In this document: piece by piece, positions 44,977 to 52,641 of the stretch
Numbering within the stretch: position 1 is the stretch's first letter
Layout of the letters: each line of letters starts with the position of its first letter
NCBI RefSeq assembly: GCF_900149695.1
Contig: NZ_LT703003.1
Span: 2,533,749-2,597,748 of the forward strand
DNA length: 64,000 nt
Source of the DNA: Anderseniella sp. Alg231-50
GTDB taxonomy: Bacteria; Pseudomonadota; Alphaproteobacteria; Rhizobiales; Aestuariivirgaceae
Direction of reading: 5' to 3'
Made by a program: the position numbers and the translations under genes
Notes under the pieces: model-generated
What the model saw: the letters and a program-made list of their open reading frames with translations, nothing else
Told to the model about the DNA's origin: nothing
The model's database searches: none

Positions 44977-45993
44977 TTATTCAGACACAGGGTCGCGGCC
45001 AATCTCGGCAAGCACGGCATTCAGTTTTTCAATACCGCCAATGCTCTTGTAGAATTTTGGCCACACTGCCTTGGTCGCCAGATCGATGAATTCGGCCTCA
45101 TCGTTTTCCGGGTCGGAAATTTCCATGCCCTTGTCGAGCAGGATCTGCTTGATCTCGGCTTCCTTGTCGCGCAGGAACTTTGCCGACGCTGCGGTGGCGG
45201 CCTGACCGGCCTTCAGGATGATTTCCTGATCGCCCGCATTCAGGCCCTGGAACACCTGCTCGGAAATGATGAGAGGCTCAATGGAGAAAATATACCGGAT
45301 GTTGGTGACATATTTCTGCACTTCATAGAACTTCATCGCATTGATGGTGGTGTAAGGATTGTCCTGACCGTCAACCACCTTGGTCTGCAGGCCCGCAAAG
45401 GTTTCCGACCAGGCCATCGGCGTCGGGCTGATGCCCCAGGACTTGTAGGTGTCGATCATGATCTCGTTCTTGGGAACGCGGATCACCAGGCCTTTCAGGT
45501 CAGCTACGGATTTCACCGGCTTTTTCGAGTTGGTCAGCACCCGGAAACCCGTGTAGGTCCAGGCAATGATCCTGACACCGGCGTCATTGATTGTGTTCTG
45601 GGTCAGTTCCTGACCGATCGGGCCCTGGGTCAGCTTTTCCGCATCTTCCAGGCTCAAAATGACATATGGCAGTGTAAACACGCCAACTGTCGGTGAGAAC
45701 GGCGTGATGTTGTTGATCGCCAACAGGGACATGTCGAGCGTGCCGATCGCGGCTTCGTTCACCGTGTCCTGTTCCGAACCGAGCTGGCCGTTCAGAAACA
45801 GTTTTGCGGTGTGTTTGCCGCCGGAGAGCTCTTCAAGCGCCTTGACGAAGCCCAGCCCGGTTGCTTCCTGGCTGCTGCCGCCGCTGTCGCCAACAGCGAT
45901 CTTGAATTTCTTGGCTGACGCACCAGATATACCTGCAAGAGATATCGCTGCGGTGAGTGCCAGCGCGTAGGAAAGTTTGCTTAAAAGTTTCAT
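44977..45993 (-). CDS. dctP: TRAP transporter periplasmic substrate-binding protein (DctP family)
   Basis: This 338-residue exported protein has a signal peptide ending near ISGASA. The DctP hallmarks are LKGLVIRVPKNEIMIDTYKSWGISPTPM, with the substrate carboxylate-binding Arg, and WSETFAGLQTKVVDGQDNPYTTI. The ligand is an organic acid of unknown identity. It is the first gene of the TRAP operon and diverges from a LysR regulator that probably controls it. Confidence 0.9.
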   Translation of the reverse strand: MKLLSKLSYALALTAAISLAGISGASAKKFKIAVGDSGGSSQEATGLGFVKALEELSGGKHTAKLFLNGQLGSEQDTVNEAAIGTLDMSLLAINNITPFSPTVGVFTLPYVILSLEDAEKLTQGPIGQELTQNTINDAGVRIIAWTYTGFRVLTNSKKPVKSVADLKGLVIRVPKNEIMIDTYKSWGISPTPMAWSETFAGLQTKVVDGQDNPYTTINAMKFYEVQKYVTNIRYIFSIEPLIISEQVFQGLNAGDQEIILKAGQAATAASAKFLRDKEAEIKQILLDKGMEISDPENDEAEFIDLATKAVWPKFYKSIGGIEKLNAVLAEIGRDPVSE

Positions 45994-46087
45994 GTAATAT
46001 TCCTCTTCATTAAAGGGACGATCAAAAGCTGCATGGCAAAAAGAGACCTAATCAGTGCTCTGAGCCTATTTTGAACAGGTCGAATTA

Positions 46088-46107
46088 GCAAATGCGTGCC
46101 AATTTGC
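46088..46107. promoter_or_regulatory. Inverted repeat in the TRAP/LysR intergenic region
   Basis: GCAAAT and ATTTGC are separated by eight bases. It is about 100 bases before the TRAP binding-protein start, in the divergent gap where a LysR-family protein would bind. It is a candidate only. Confidence 0.4.
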
Positions 46108-46241
46108 CCTATTCCCCCACAGCCGGGGTAATGCAAAATCCGGCACCCTGGATATCAGGGCAGCGGTAAGTAAAACTGCGGCTTGAACGACAGCCTAGCA
46201 GCCGGAAAATGTTTCAGATATAAGAAGGTTTGTTGAAAAGC

Positions 46242-46257
46242 TTGCATGTTAGTGCAA
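46242..46257. promoter_or_regulatory. Inverted repeat just before the LysR start
   Basis: TTGCA and TGCAA flank six bases, ending nine bases before the LysR ATG at 46267. The place suits autorepression, although LysR sites usually follow T-N11-A and this one does not clearly do so. Confidence 0.33.
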
Positions 46258-46266
46258 CATTGTTTC

Positions 46267-47187
46267 ATGGCAAAAACAGCTCTTCTTCGCCGCCTCAGTG
46301 ATGTCGACTTCAGATTGCTTCGGGTCTTCCGTGCGGTTGTCGCCTGCGGTGGTGTTTCGGCCGCCGAGCTCGAATTGAACATCAGCAGATCAACCATCAG
46401 CCGGCACCTGACCGACCTGGAATTCCGGCTGGGCAGCAGGCTTTGCCACCGCGGGCCAGCCGGGTTTTCGCTGACCGAGGAAGGCGAACGCATCCATGCC
46501 GCGGCCCTGCAGCTGTTCTCCGCTATCCATGAATTTCAAGCCGAAGTGGATGAAACCAACAAAGACCTGGCCGGCCAGTTGTCCGTCGCGTTTTTCGACA
46601 AAAACGCCACAAATCCGAGTGTGAAACTGCCCGAGGCCATCCGCGCTTTTGAACGCATCGCACCGAAAGTCAGGATCGAGGTCTATGTCGAACCGGTCAA
46701 TATCGTGGAAACAGGCGTTTTGAACGGCCGCCATCAGGTCGGCATTGTCCCCATGCACAAGACGTCCGACAACCTTGAGTATTACGACTTATATAGCGAG
46801 GCCATGTATCTGTACTGTGGCAAGCATCATCCCCTGTTCGCCCTGCCCGACCAGGACGTAGCGCGTGAAGACGTGCAAAAACAAAAGTATGCCGGCTTTC
46901 CGTTTCACTCTCCAAACATGATGGCAAGTCACGACTGGAAGCTCAAGCGCCGCGCCATCGTCAACAATGAAGAAGCCCTGGCGACGCTTATCCTGTCGGG
47001 TTGCTATATTGGATTTCTGCCCGATCATGTGGCCAAGCGGTTTACCGATGCAGGCGACATGCGGGCACTGCGCCCCGAAGTCTACAATTACCCCAGCGAC
47101 CATTCTGCAATCGTGCGCAAGACGCCCAAAATGCCAAAACGGGTGGAGAAGTTTCTAGATTGCCTGCGAGCCGCGCATCAACGCTAA
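46267..47187 (+). CDS. LysR-family transcriptional regulator
   Basis: This 306-residue protein has an N-terminal winged helix: FRLLRVFRAVVACGGVSAAE then ISRSTISRHLTDLEFRLG. A LysR effector domain follows. It diverges from the TRAP operon and is the natural regulator of it, responding to the transported acid or a product. Seven extra codons exist upstream from an ATG at 46246; the shorter start begins with the usual LysR spacing. No ribosome-binding site is obvious for either. Confidence 0.85.
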   Translation: MAKTALLRRLSDVDFRLLRVFRAVVACGGVSAAELELNISRSTISRHLTDLEFRLGSRLCHRGPAGFSLTEEGERIHAAALQLFSAIHEFQAEVDETNKDLAGQLSVAFFDKNATNPSVKLPEAIRAFERIAPKVRIEVYVEPVNIVETGVLNGRHQVGIVPMHKTSDNLEYYDLYSEAMYLYCGKHHPLFALPDQDVAREDVQKQKYAGFPFHSPNMMASHDWKLKRRAIVNNEEALATLILSGCYIGFLPDHVAKRFTDAGDMRALRPEVYNYPSDHSAIVRKTPKMPKRVEKFLDCLRAAHQR

Positions 47188-47249
47188 AGCCGTCGGGCGC
47201 GTAAAGCCGGCAATGCCGTCAGTATCCGAGCGCGCCTGGTCGTTCCCGG

Positions 47250-47876
47250 TCAGCGCAGTTGCGCGGGACTGTCTGTCATCGAATTCTGTCCCCGGTCGGT
47301 ATTCGGCTCGACCGTGATGCCAAGCAGGTCACTGAGCTGGTCGGCACCGCCTACATAATTCCCGTCTATCCAGATCTGCGGCACGGTTATCGGGGTTTTT
47401 GGTCCGACAATCGGCTTGACCCGGCCCAGCATCTCATACAGGTCGCGCGGCTGCCTGACCACGTCATGATAAGTATATTCAATTCCCGCCTGCTTGAGGT
47501 ATTGCTTGGCGCGCTGGCAATGCGGGCAGGTTTCCTTGCCATAAAGGTGATTGCCCTCAACACCGGCAGTCTTTACGTACTCGCCGATGATGGCTTCCGT
47601 CAGAACGCCCCGGTTCAGTGCGTGGCCCTGGCTGACAACCTTGCCGCCGACAATCGTGATCGGCGCATGCCATCCGCCTTTCGTCAGCGGCCGCCACCAC
47701 TCGCTCAGCCACTCGCGGATTTCAAGTTCGACCGGAATTCCTTTCAACTCGGTGCTGAGCGTGTCATTGATCACGTCAACCGTAAGCGAGCATTCGCCAC
47801 ACGGTATACTCACCTTGAACGGTCCCCAGCTGCCGGCCCAGCGGTAGAGGATCAAATGTACCGGCTGCTTCGACAT
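47250..47876 (-). CDS. Glutaredoxin-like protein with two thioredoxin-type domains
   Basis: This 208-residue protein has an N-terminal half with Cys26-x2-Cys29 (IPCGECS) and a C-terminal glutaredoxin domain with Cys117-x2-Cys120 (KETCPHCQRAKQYLKQAG) and the later TVPQIWIDGNYVGG substrate-binding stretch. It should reduce disulfides or glutathione adducts in the cytosol. The N-terminal domain's CGEC pair may act as a second redox centre. It converges with LysR (62 bases apart) and diverges from the amidotransferase gene. Confidence 0.78.
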   Translation of the reverse strand: MSKQPVHLILYRWAGSWGPFKVSIPCGECSLTVDVINDTLSTELKGIPVELEIREWLSEWWRPLTKGGWHAPITIVGGKVVSQGHALNRGVLTEAIIGEYVKTAGVEGNHLYGKETCPHCQRAKQYLKQAGIEYTYHDVVRQPRDLYEMLGRVKPIVGPKTPITVPQIWIDGNYVGGADQLSDLLGITVEPNTDRGQNSMTDSPAQLR

Positions 47877-48009
47877 ATCAGTTCTCCGCTCAATTCGTTG
47901 CGTGTCGTCATCATGCGAAACTCTTACAACCTGCCGTGAACACAGGCCATCAACTCATCTCAAGCTATTGTCATTTCGATATCAGCAGCCGGTTCTTCTA
48001 GAATTTGGC

Positions 48010-48023
48010 AAGTCAGCTGACTT
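48010..48023. promoter_or_regulatory. 14-base perfect palindrome upstream of the amidotransferase gene
   Basis: AAGTCAGCTGACTT is a perfect palindrome ending 33 bases before the amidotransferase ATG, in the 180-base gap between divergent genes. It could be an operator; no regulator gene is adjacent. Confidence 0.4.
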
Positions 48024-48056
48024 TGTGAAAACCTGCAAGCCGAAAGGCACCTGAGA

Positions 48057-48881
48057 ATGTGTGAACTGTTTGCCATGTCGTCGCGCAAGCCGTCAGCGCT
48101 GAATTACTCGCTGAACGAATTCTCGCGCCGCGGCGGGCTTACCCATAAAAACAAGTCGGGATGGGGTATCGCCTACTTCTACGACCGTGACGTGTTCCTG
48201 GTCAAAGAACCCCTGCCCGCCAGCGACAGTCCGCTGGCAAGCTACATTGCCGCCGACAGCCGGGTGAGCAATTGCGTCATTGCGCATGTCAGACTGGCAA
48301 CCGTTGGCGAGCCTTCACTGAAGAACACCCACCCGTTCCGGTTTGCCCTTGCCGGCCAGATGCATGTGTTTGCCCACAACGGCACACTCAAGGGACTGAA
48401 GGACGATTATGCCGAACAGGTCCTTCACTATGACCCGATCGGCGATACAGATTCGGAGTTGGCATTTTGTCTGCTGCTGGACCGCATGCGTCCATTGTGG
48501 ATGGAGCATCGTGATACCGTCCCGCAGCTGCGCGACAGGCTGGCAGTGTTTGCAGATTTTGCCGCCAGCATGCGCCCGCGCGGTTCGGCCAATTTCCTGT
48601 ATGGCGACGGCGACGTGCTGTTCGTACACGCCCACAAGCGCATCTACGAAGAAAACGGCGGCTTCAGCGAACCGCGTGCGCCGGGCCTGAGCATCAAGAA
48701 CTGCGTTGTGTGTGAACCGGGCCCCGATTACTCCTGCGACGGCTTGCGCGTGGAGATGACTGATCATCATACGACACTGGTGGCCAGCGTACCTCTGGAT
48801 GATACGGGCTGGAGCCCGTTGCCTGAAGGCGTTACACTTGCCATCCGTAATGGCGAGGAGGTCGCCCGCATCACGTCCTAG
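48057..48881 (+). CDS. Class II glutamine amidotransferase (YafJ-like)
   Basis: This 274-residue protein starts MCELFAMSSRKPS. Cys2 becomes the N-terminal nucleophile after Met removal. GWGIAYFYDRD, VIAHVRLATVGEP and VFAHNGTLKG are the family's glutaminase motifs. No synthase domain is attached, so the ammonia acceptor is unknown; relatives act as stand-alone subunits. The start is fixed by the need for Cys at position 2. Confidence 0.84.
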   Translation: MCELFAMSSRKPSALNYSLNEFSRRGGLTHKNKSGWGIAYFYDRDVFLVKEPLPASDSPLASYIAADSRVSNCVIAHVRLATVGEPSLKNTHPFRFALAGQMHVFAHNGTLKGLKDDYAEQVLHYDPIGDTDSELAFCLLLDRMRPLWMEHRDTVPQLRDRLAVFADFAASMRPRGSANFLYGDGDVLFVHAHKRIYEENGGFSEPRAPGLSIKNCVVCEPGPDYSCDGLRVEMTDHHTTLVASVPLDDTGWSPLPEGVTLAIRNGEEVARITS

Positions 48882-48989
48882 CACAGGGTTTGGTGCAGCA
48901 AACACCCTGCCACAGCCGACCAGCAACAATACCGGCGTCAACACACCTACGCATGCGCCAAGACGTATGTGCAATCTCAGGACAGGCAC

Positions 48990-49787
48990 GTGGACCAGAA
49001 ACACACAGAAGCCGTTGCGCGAAAAATCTATCAGGCAAACGCTCGTCGCGATCGCTTCAAGCCCCTGCGCGGTGACGATGAGCCGGGTTCGCTTGGCGAA
49101 GCTTATGATATCCAGGACGCGCTTTACCGCATCATGCAGACAGAAGGTAACAGCGGCCCGCTTGCGGGTCACAAAATTGCAGCCACCTCGCCTGATATCC
49201 AGAAATTGTGTGGCGTGGACCAGCCTGTCTACGGCAGCATATTTGCAGGTACAATTCATCGCACGCCGCATGTCGCAAACCGGGCAGACTTCATCCGTCT
49301 TGGAGTTGAATTCGAGATTGCATTGGAATTCGGCGAAGACGTGCCCATGAGTGCTGCGCCTTTCGATGCGGCGGCCATTTCAAGATTCGTAAAATCGGCG
49401 ATGCCGGCCTTTGAGCTGATTGAGGATCGCAACGCGGATTACAGCGACCTTGACGCCAAGTCGATCCTGACCGACAGGTGCTGGTGCGGCGGCGTGGTAT
49501 TGGGCGAACCGATTTACAACTGGCAGCGCATTGATCTTGGCAATCTTGCGGGCGACGTGACATTGAACGGCGAGCCGCTCGAAAGCGGCAACACCGGCAA
49601 TGCCCTCGGTCATCCGCTCAACGGTCTTGCCTGGATTGCGAACCATCTGGCCGGTCGCGGAGGCCTGTTGCAGGCCGGAGAAATAGTCATGACCGGCAGC
49701 GCACTGAAAACCCGGTTTCCGGATCGGGGCGACAGCTATACTTACACCGTCGACAATTTGGGCGCGGTGGCACTGCAGATCAAATGA
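48990..49787 (+). CDS. 2-keto-4-pentenoate hydratase-like enzyme (FAH superfamily)
   Basis: This 265-residue protein has the hydratase/decarboxylase features GHKIAATSPDIQKLCGV, RLGVEFEIALEFGED (metal-binding Glu pair) and GEIVMTGSALKTRF. It hydrates 2-oxo-pent-4-enoate type compounds or decarboxylates related oxalocrotonates in aromatic degradation; no other meta-cleavage gene is nearby. I chose GTG at 48990, with AGGA seven bases upstream; GTG at 48969 is an alternative. Confidence 0.8.
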   Translation: MDQKHTEAVARKIYQANARRDRFKPLRGDDEPGSLGEAYDIQDALYRIMQTEGNSGPLAGHKIAATSPDIQKLCGVDQPVYGSIFAGTIHRTPHVANRADFIRLGVEFEIALEFGEDVPMSAAPFDAAAISRFVKSAMPAFELIEDRNADYSDLDAKSILTDRCWCGGVVLGEPIYNWQRIDLGNLAGDVTLNGEPLESGNTGNALGHPLNGLAWIANHLAGRGGLLQAGEIVMTGSALKTRFPDRGDSYTYTVDNLGAVALQIK

Positions 49788-50190
49788 CGAAACATGGTCT
49801 GATGGCCAGCACAGCGAGGCAGAATGCTGCCGCCTATTTCCGGCATCTGCCACGACGCCACTCATAGCCGCGCGGGCACTGGCAAATATTCTTCGAAGCG
49901 CGCCACCTGGATGGTGCGGACCAATGACTGATTCTGTTTCGCTGTATACGAACGATAGAATATGCCTCAATTCTCCCCCTGAGGAGCGACGGTAGCGGGT
50001 CAAAAGAGCCGGATTCATTCTCAATTTTTCGACTCGCCACAATTCGCACGGAATAGCCGCATTTGCGCCTGTTCCCTGTCAAACTCTCGACCGCAACAAC
50101 TGCCAACATTAACTATCTGTTAACCAGATCCCAGACTACCGGCGGCGAAAATTGGGGTGTTGATAACCGGCGGGAAAAGGGGAATCAAAA
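49788..50190. other. Intergenic region upstream of the multiheme operon
   Basis: These 403 bases hold no convincing gene; short open frames in it have no ribosome-binding sites or family resemblance. The left part is unremarkable. The right part (about 50040-50190) is richer in A and T and carries the CtrA-like site described separately and GGGGA before the pentaheme GTG start. The promoter of the pentaheme operon should be here. Confidence 0.6.
50109..50124. promoter_or_regulatory. CtrA-like site (TTAA-N7-TTAAC)
   Basis: TTAACTATCTGTTAAC matches the TTAA-N7-TTAAC consensus for the alphaproteobacterial cell-cycle regulator CtrA. It also reads as the 5-5-5 inverted repeat TTAAC-TATCT-GTTAA. 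It lies 67 bases upstream of the pentaheme cytochrome start. Confidence 0.45.
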
Positions 50191-52560
50191 GTGAGGAAGT
50201 TGGTAGGTGCCCTTGTTGCGGCATGTCTAGTTGTACCTGGTGTTGGAGCCGTTCACGATTTAGGTTTACTTCCATTTGTCAGTGATGCCCAAGCAGATGC
50301 GCGCGGATCGTCACTACCAACCGGCCATCCTCCCCTTAACAGTGCCCCATCCGCCAACAGTGCCCCATCTGCGGTCAACATATCGCCGGTCTCGGCGCAG
50401 TTGCAGAACTACCTTGCGGAACTGAAGCAAATCGCCCCCAATCATCCTCCGGTTACCGGCAGCGCATCGCCTGCCACGACCGAACTGCAAAACTACCTGT
50501 CTGAGCTGAACATGAAGTCGCCGCATGGCAAGATTCAGGTGGCCCAGGCCGATACGTCTGGCAAATCGGATCAGACCGACGACCTGCTGATCGAGGCTGA
50601 CAAGGCGCTTGGCAAAAAGGGCAGCAAAGCAAAGCAGGACAGTGTCAAACAGAACAACAAGTCCGAGCCGGATCGCGAAGTTGCCGAGCCTGAGGAAAAA
50701 CCGTCGGACTACAAGAAAACCGCCAGCAAGGACGGCAAGGACAAGAAGACCCTTACAGCCGCGGAAGAACACCTGCAGTTGTTCGTCGAGAACAAGTATC
50801 CTGCAGCCGCGACCTGTGGAATTTGCCATCCCAAGCACTACAAGGAATGGTCGGTCTCCCAGCATGCCTACGCGCAGATCAGCCCGATCTATCTGTCTCT
50901 CAACAACAAGATCAATGAACTGAGCAATGGCTCAAATGGCGACTTCTGCCTGCGCTGCCACAGCCCCGTTGGCGCCAATCTCGGTGAAAGCACATTTGAA
51001 TCCAACCTTGACCGTCACCCCACCTCGCGTGAAGGCATTACCTGCGTCGTGTGCCACCGCATCGACAGGGCCTACAACAAGGTCAGTGGCCGCCTGGCAC
51101 TGGTCGAGGGCGGGTTGACCGCACCGGTGTTTGGGCCCGAGGGTAACGCTGGTGTCAAGGACGTGCTCGACAAGCCCGAAAAGTTCCGCGTCGTCACCGA
51201 AGAAAAAGAACCGGGGCGCAAAATCCATAATAAAGCCAAGGTGTTTGCACCGATCAAGACATCCACCTTCTGCGGCAGCTGCCATGATGTGACCCTGTTC
51301 AACGGGTTCCGGCTGGAAGAAGCCTTCAGCGAATACCGCCTGTCACCCGCCGCGGCGCGCGGCGTCACCTGCCAGGATTGTCATATGGGCAAGATCGAGG
51401 GCAAGCCCTCGGGTTACGCCGAAGGACCTGCCGCTGTCATCGGCGATGTTCCGACCAAGTCACGCAAGCTGACGCGTCACCTGTTCTCCGGCCCGGACTA
51501 TCCGATCGTTCATCCCGGTATCTTCCCGCATAACCAGAAAGCGGCCGAATTCAAGACCCTGCGCGAATGGCTGCAGTTCAAGCACAAGGAAGGCTGGGGC
51601 ACCGACAAGTTCGAAGACGCGGTTCCCGCCGGATACAAGTTCCCTAAAACATGGCAGTCAGTCGATGACCGCTACGATGCGCGCGAGATTCTCAAGGAAC
51701 AGTTTGAGCTGCTTGAGTTTGCCAAGCGGGCACGTCTTGAGGTCCTGCGCAACGGATACAAGCTCGACGACGTGGTTGTGGAGCGCGCTGACGTGGGCGG
51801 CCTCGCCTTCCGGGTCAAGGTTCGCAATGGCACCGACGGCCACAACGTGCCGACCGGCTTCACCGGCGAGCGCCTGGTATGGCTCCAGGTCACCGTCACC
51901 GACCGTGACGGCAAGGTTGTCTTCCTGTCCGGCGACAGGGACGCCAATGGCGACCTGAGAGATGGGCACTCGTCTTACGTCCATGCAGGCAAGGCCAAGC
52001 TCGACAGCCAGCTGTTCAGCCTGCAGTCCATCTTCGTCACCCAGAACGGACGCGGCGGCGAAATCGAACACGTCATCCCGATACCGTTCCCGACATTTGC
52101 CCTGCCCCGCGTGTTGCCGTCTACGACATCACTCGTGTTCAGCGGCGAACCGGCAACGGAACGCAACCACAAGAAGGGCATTGAGCCAAACGGCCATCGC
52201 TGGGCTTCTTACAGCGTGGACGGCAGCAAGCTGACCGGCAACGCACCGTACAAGGCAACCGTCAAGCTGATGGCGCAGGCCGTGCCGATCAACCTCATCA
52301 CCAGCATCCAGAGTGTTGGCTTCGACTTCCACATGACACCGCGCGAGGTCGGCGATGAGCTGATAGCCGGTGCCCAGATGCTCTGGAAGAAAGAAGTGAC
52401 CTTGGGTGCAGAAGGGGTTGCGAATACGGGATCCGGACCCATCCTGCTGGCTCCGGCTGCCTCCTTCGGAGCCGTGGTTCCCCGTGGTAATGCGGCACCG
52501 CGAAACGTGGCGCCCGCCAAACCGGCCCGCCGCCAGCGGTTAACAGACCCGGTCAAGTAG
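50191..52560 (+). CDS. Pentaheme c-type cytochrome with c554-like domain
   Basis: This 789-residue exported protein has an N-terminal signal (residues 1-37). A low-complexity region contains the repeated LQNYLAEL/LQNYLSEL segments (71-78 and 99-106), followed by a Lys/Asp/Glu-rich linker. Five heme motifs follow: CGICH 209-213, CLRCH 253-257, CVVCH 285-289, CGSCH 361-365 and CQDCH 394-398. The pattern CHPKHYKEWSVSQHA is typical of cytochrome c554-like domains. The C-terminal 370 residues contain DGHNVPTGFTGERLVW and may be a beta-rich domain. The start is GTG with GGGGA upstream. It is probably periplasmic or outer-membrane associated, working with the barrel encoded next. Confidence 0.84.
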   Translation: MRKLVGALVAACLVVPGVGAVHDLGLLPFVSDAQADARGSSLPTGHPPLNSAPSANSAPSAVNISPVSAQLQNYLAELKQIAPNHPPVTGSASPATTELQNYLSELNMKSPHGKIQVAQADTSGKSDQTDDLLIEADKALGKKGSKAKQDSVKQNNKSEPDREVAEPEEKPSDYKKTASKDGKDKKTLTAAEEHLQLFVENKYPAAATCGICHPKHYKEWSVSQHAYAQISPIYLSLNNKINELSNGSNGDFCLRCHSPVGANLGESTFESNLDRHPTSREGITCVVCHRIDRAYNKVSGRLALVEGGLTAPVFGPEGNAGVKDVLDKPEKFRVVTEEKEPGRKIHNKAKVFAPIKTSTFCGSCHDVTLFNGFRLEEAFSEYRLSPAAARGVTCQDCHMGKIEGKPSGYAEGPAAVIGDVPTKSRKLTRHLFSGPDYPIVHPGIFPHNQKAAEFKTLREWLQFKHKEGWGTDKFEDAVPAGYKFPKTWQSVDDRYDAREILKEQFELLEFAKRARLEVLRNGYKLDDVVVERADVGGLAFRVKVRNGTDGHNVPTGFTGERLVWLQVTVTDRDGKVVFLSGDRDANGDLRDGHSSYVHAGKAKLDSQLFSLQSIFVTQNGRGGEIEHVIPIPFPTFALPRVLPSTTSLVFSGEPATERNHKKGIEPNGHRWASYSVDGSKLTGNAPYKATVKLMAQAVPINLITSIQSVGFDFHMTPREVGDELIAGAQMLWKKEVTLGAEGVANTGSGPILLAPAASFGAVVPRGNAAPRNVAPAKPARRQRLTDPVK

Positions 52561-52641
52561 CAACTTAATTGAGTGTCAATCAGCGGAGGCCTCCCGTGCC
52601 TGCCAAACCAGAAAAAGACTGAGAGGGAGCTGGCAACATCA

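Noticed and set aside
50191-52560. Pentaheme cytochrome as an NrfA-type nitrite reductase or octaheme reductase
   Set aside because: There is no CXXCK motif and only five hemes, and the long C-terminal heme-free domain does not fit NrfA or OTR.
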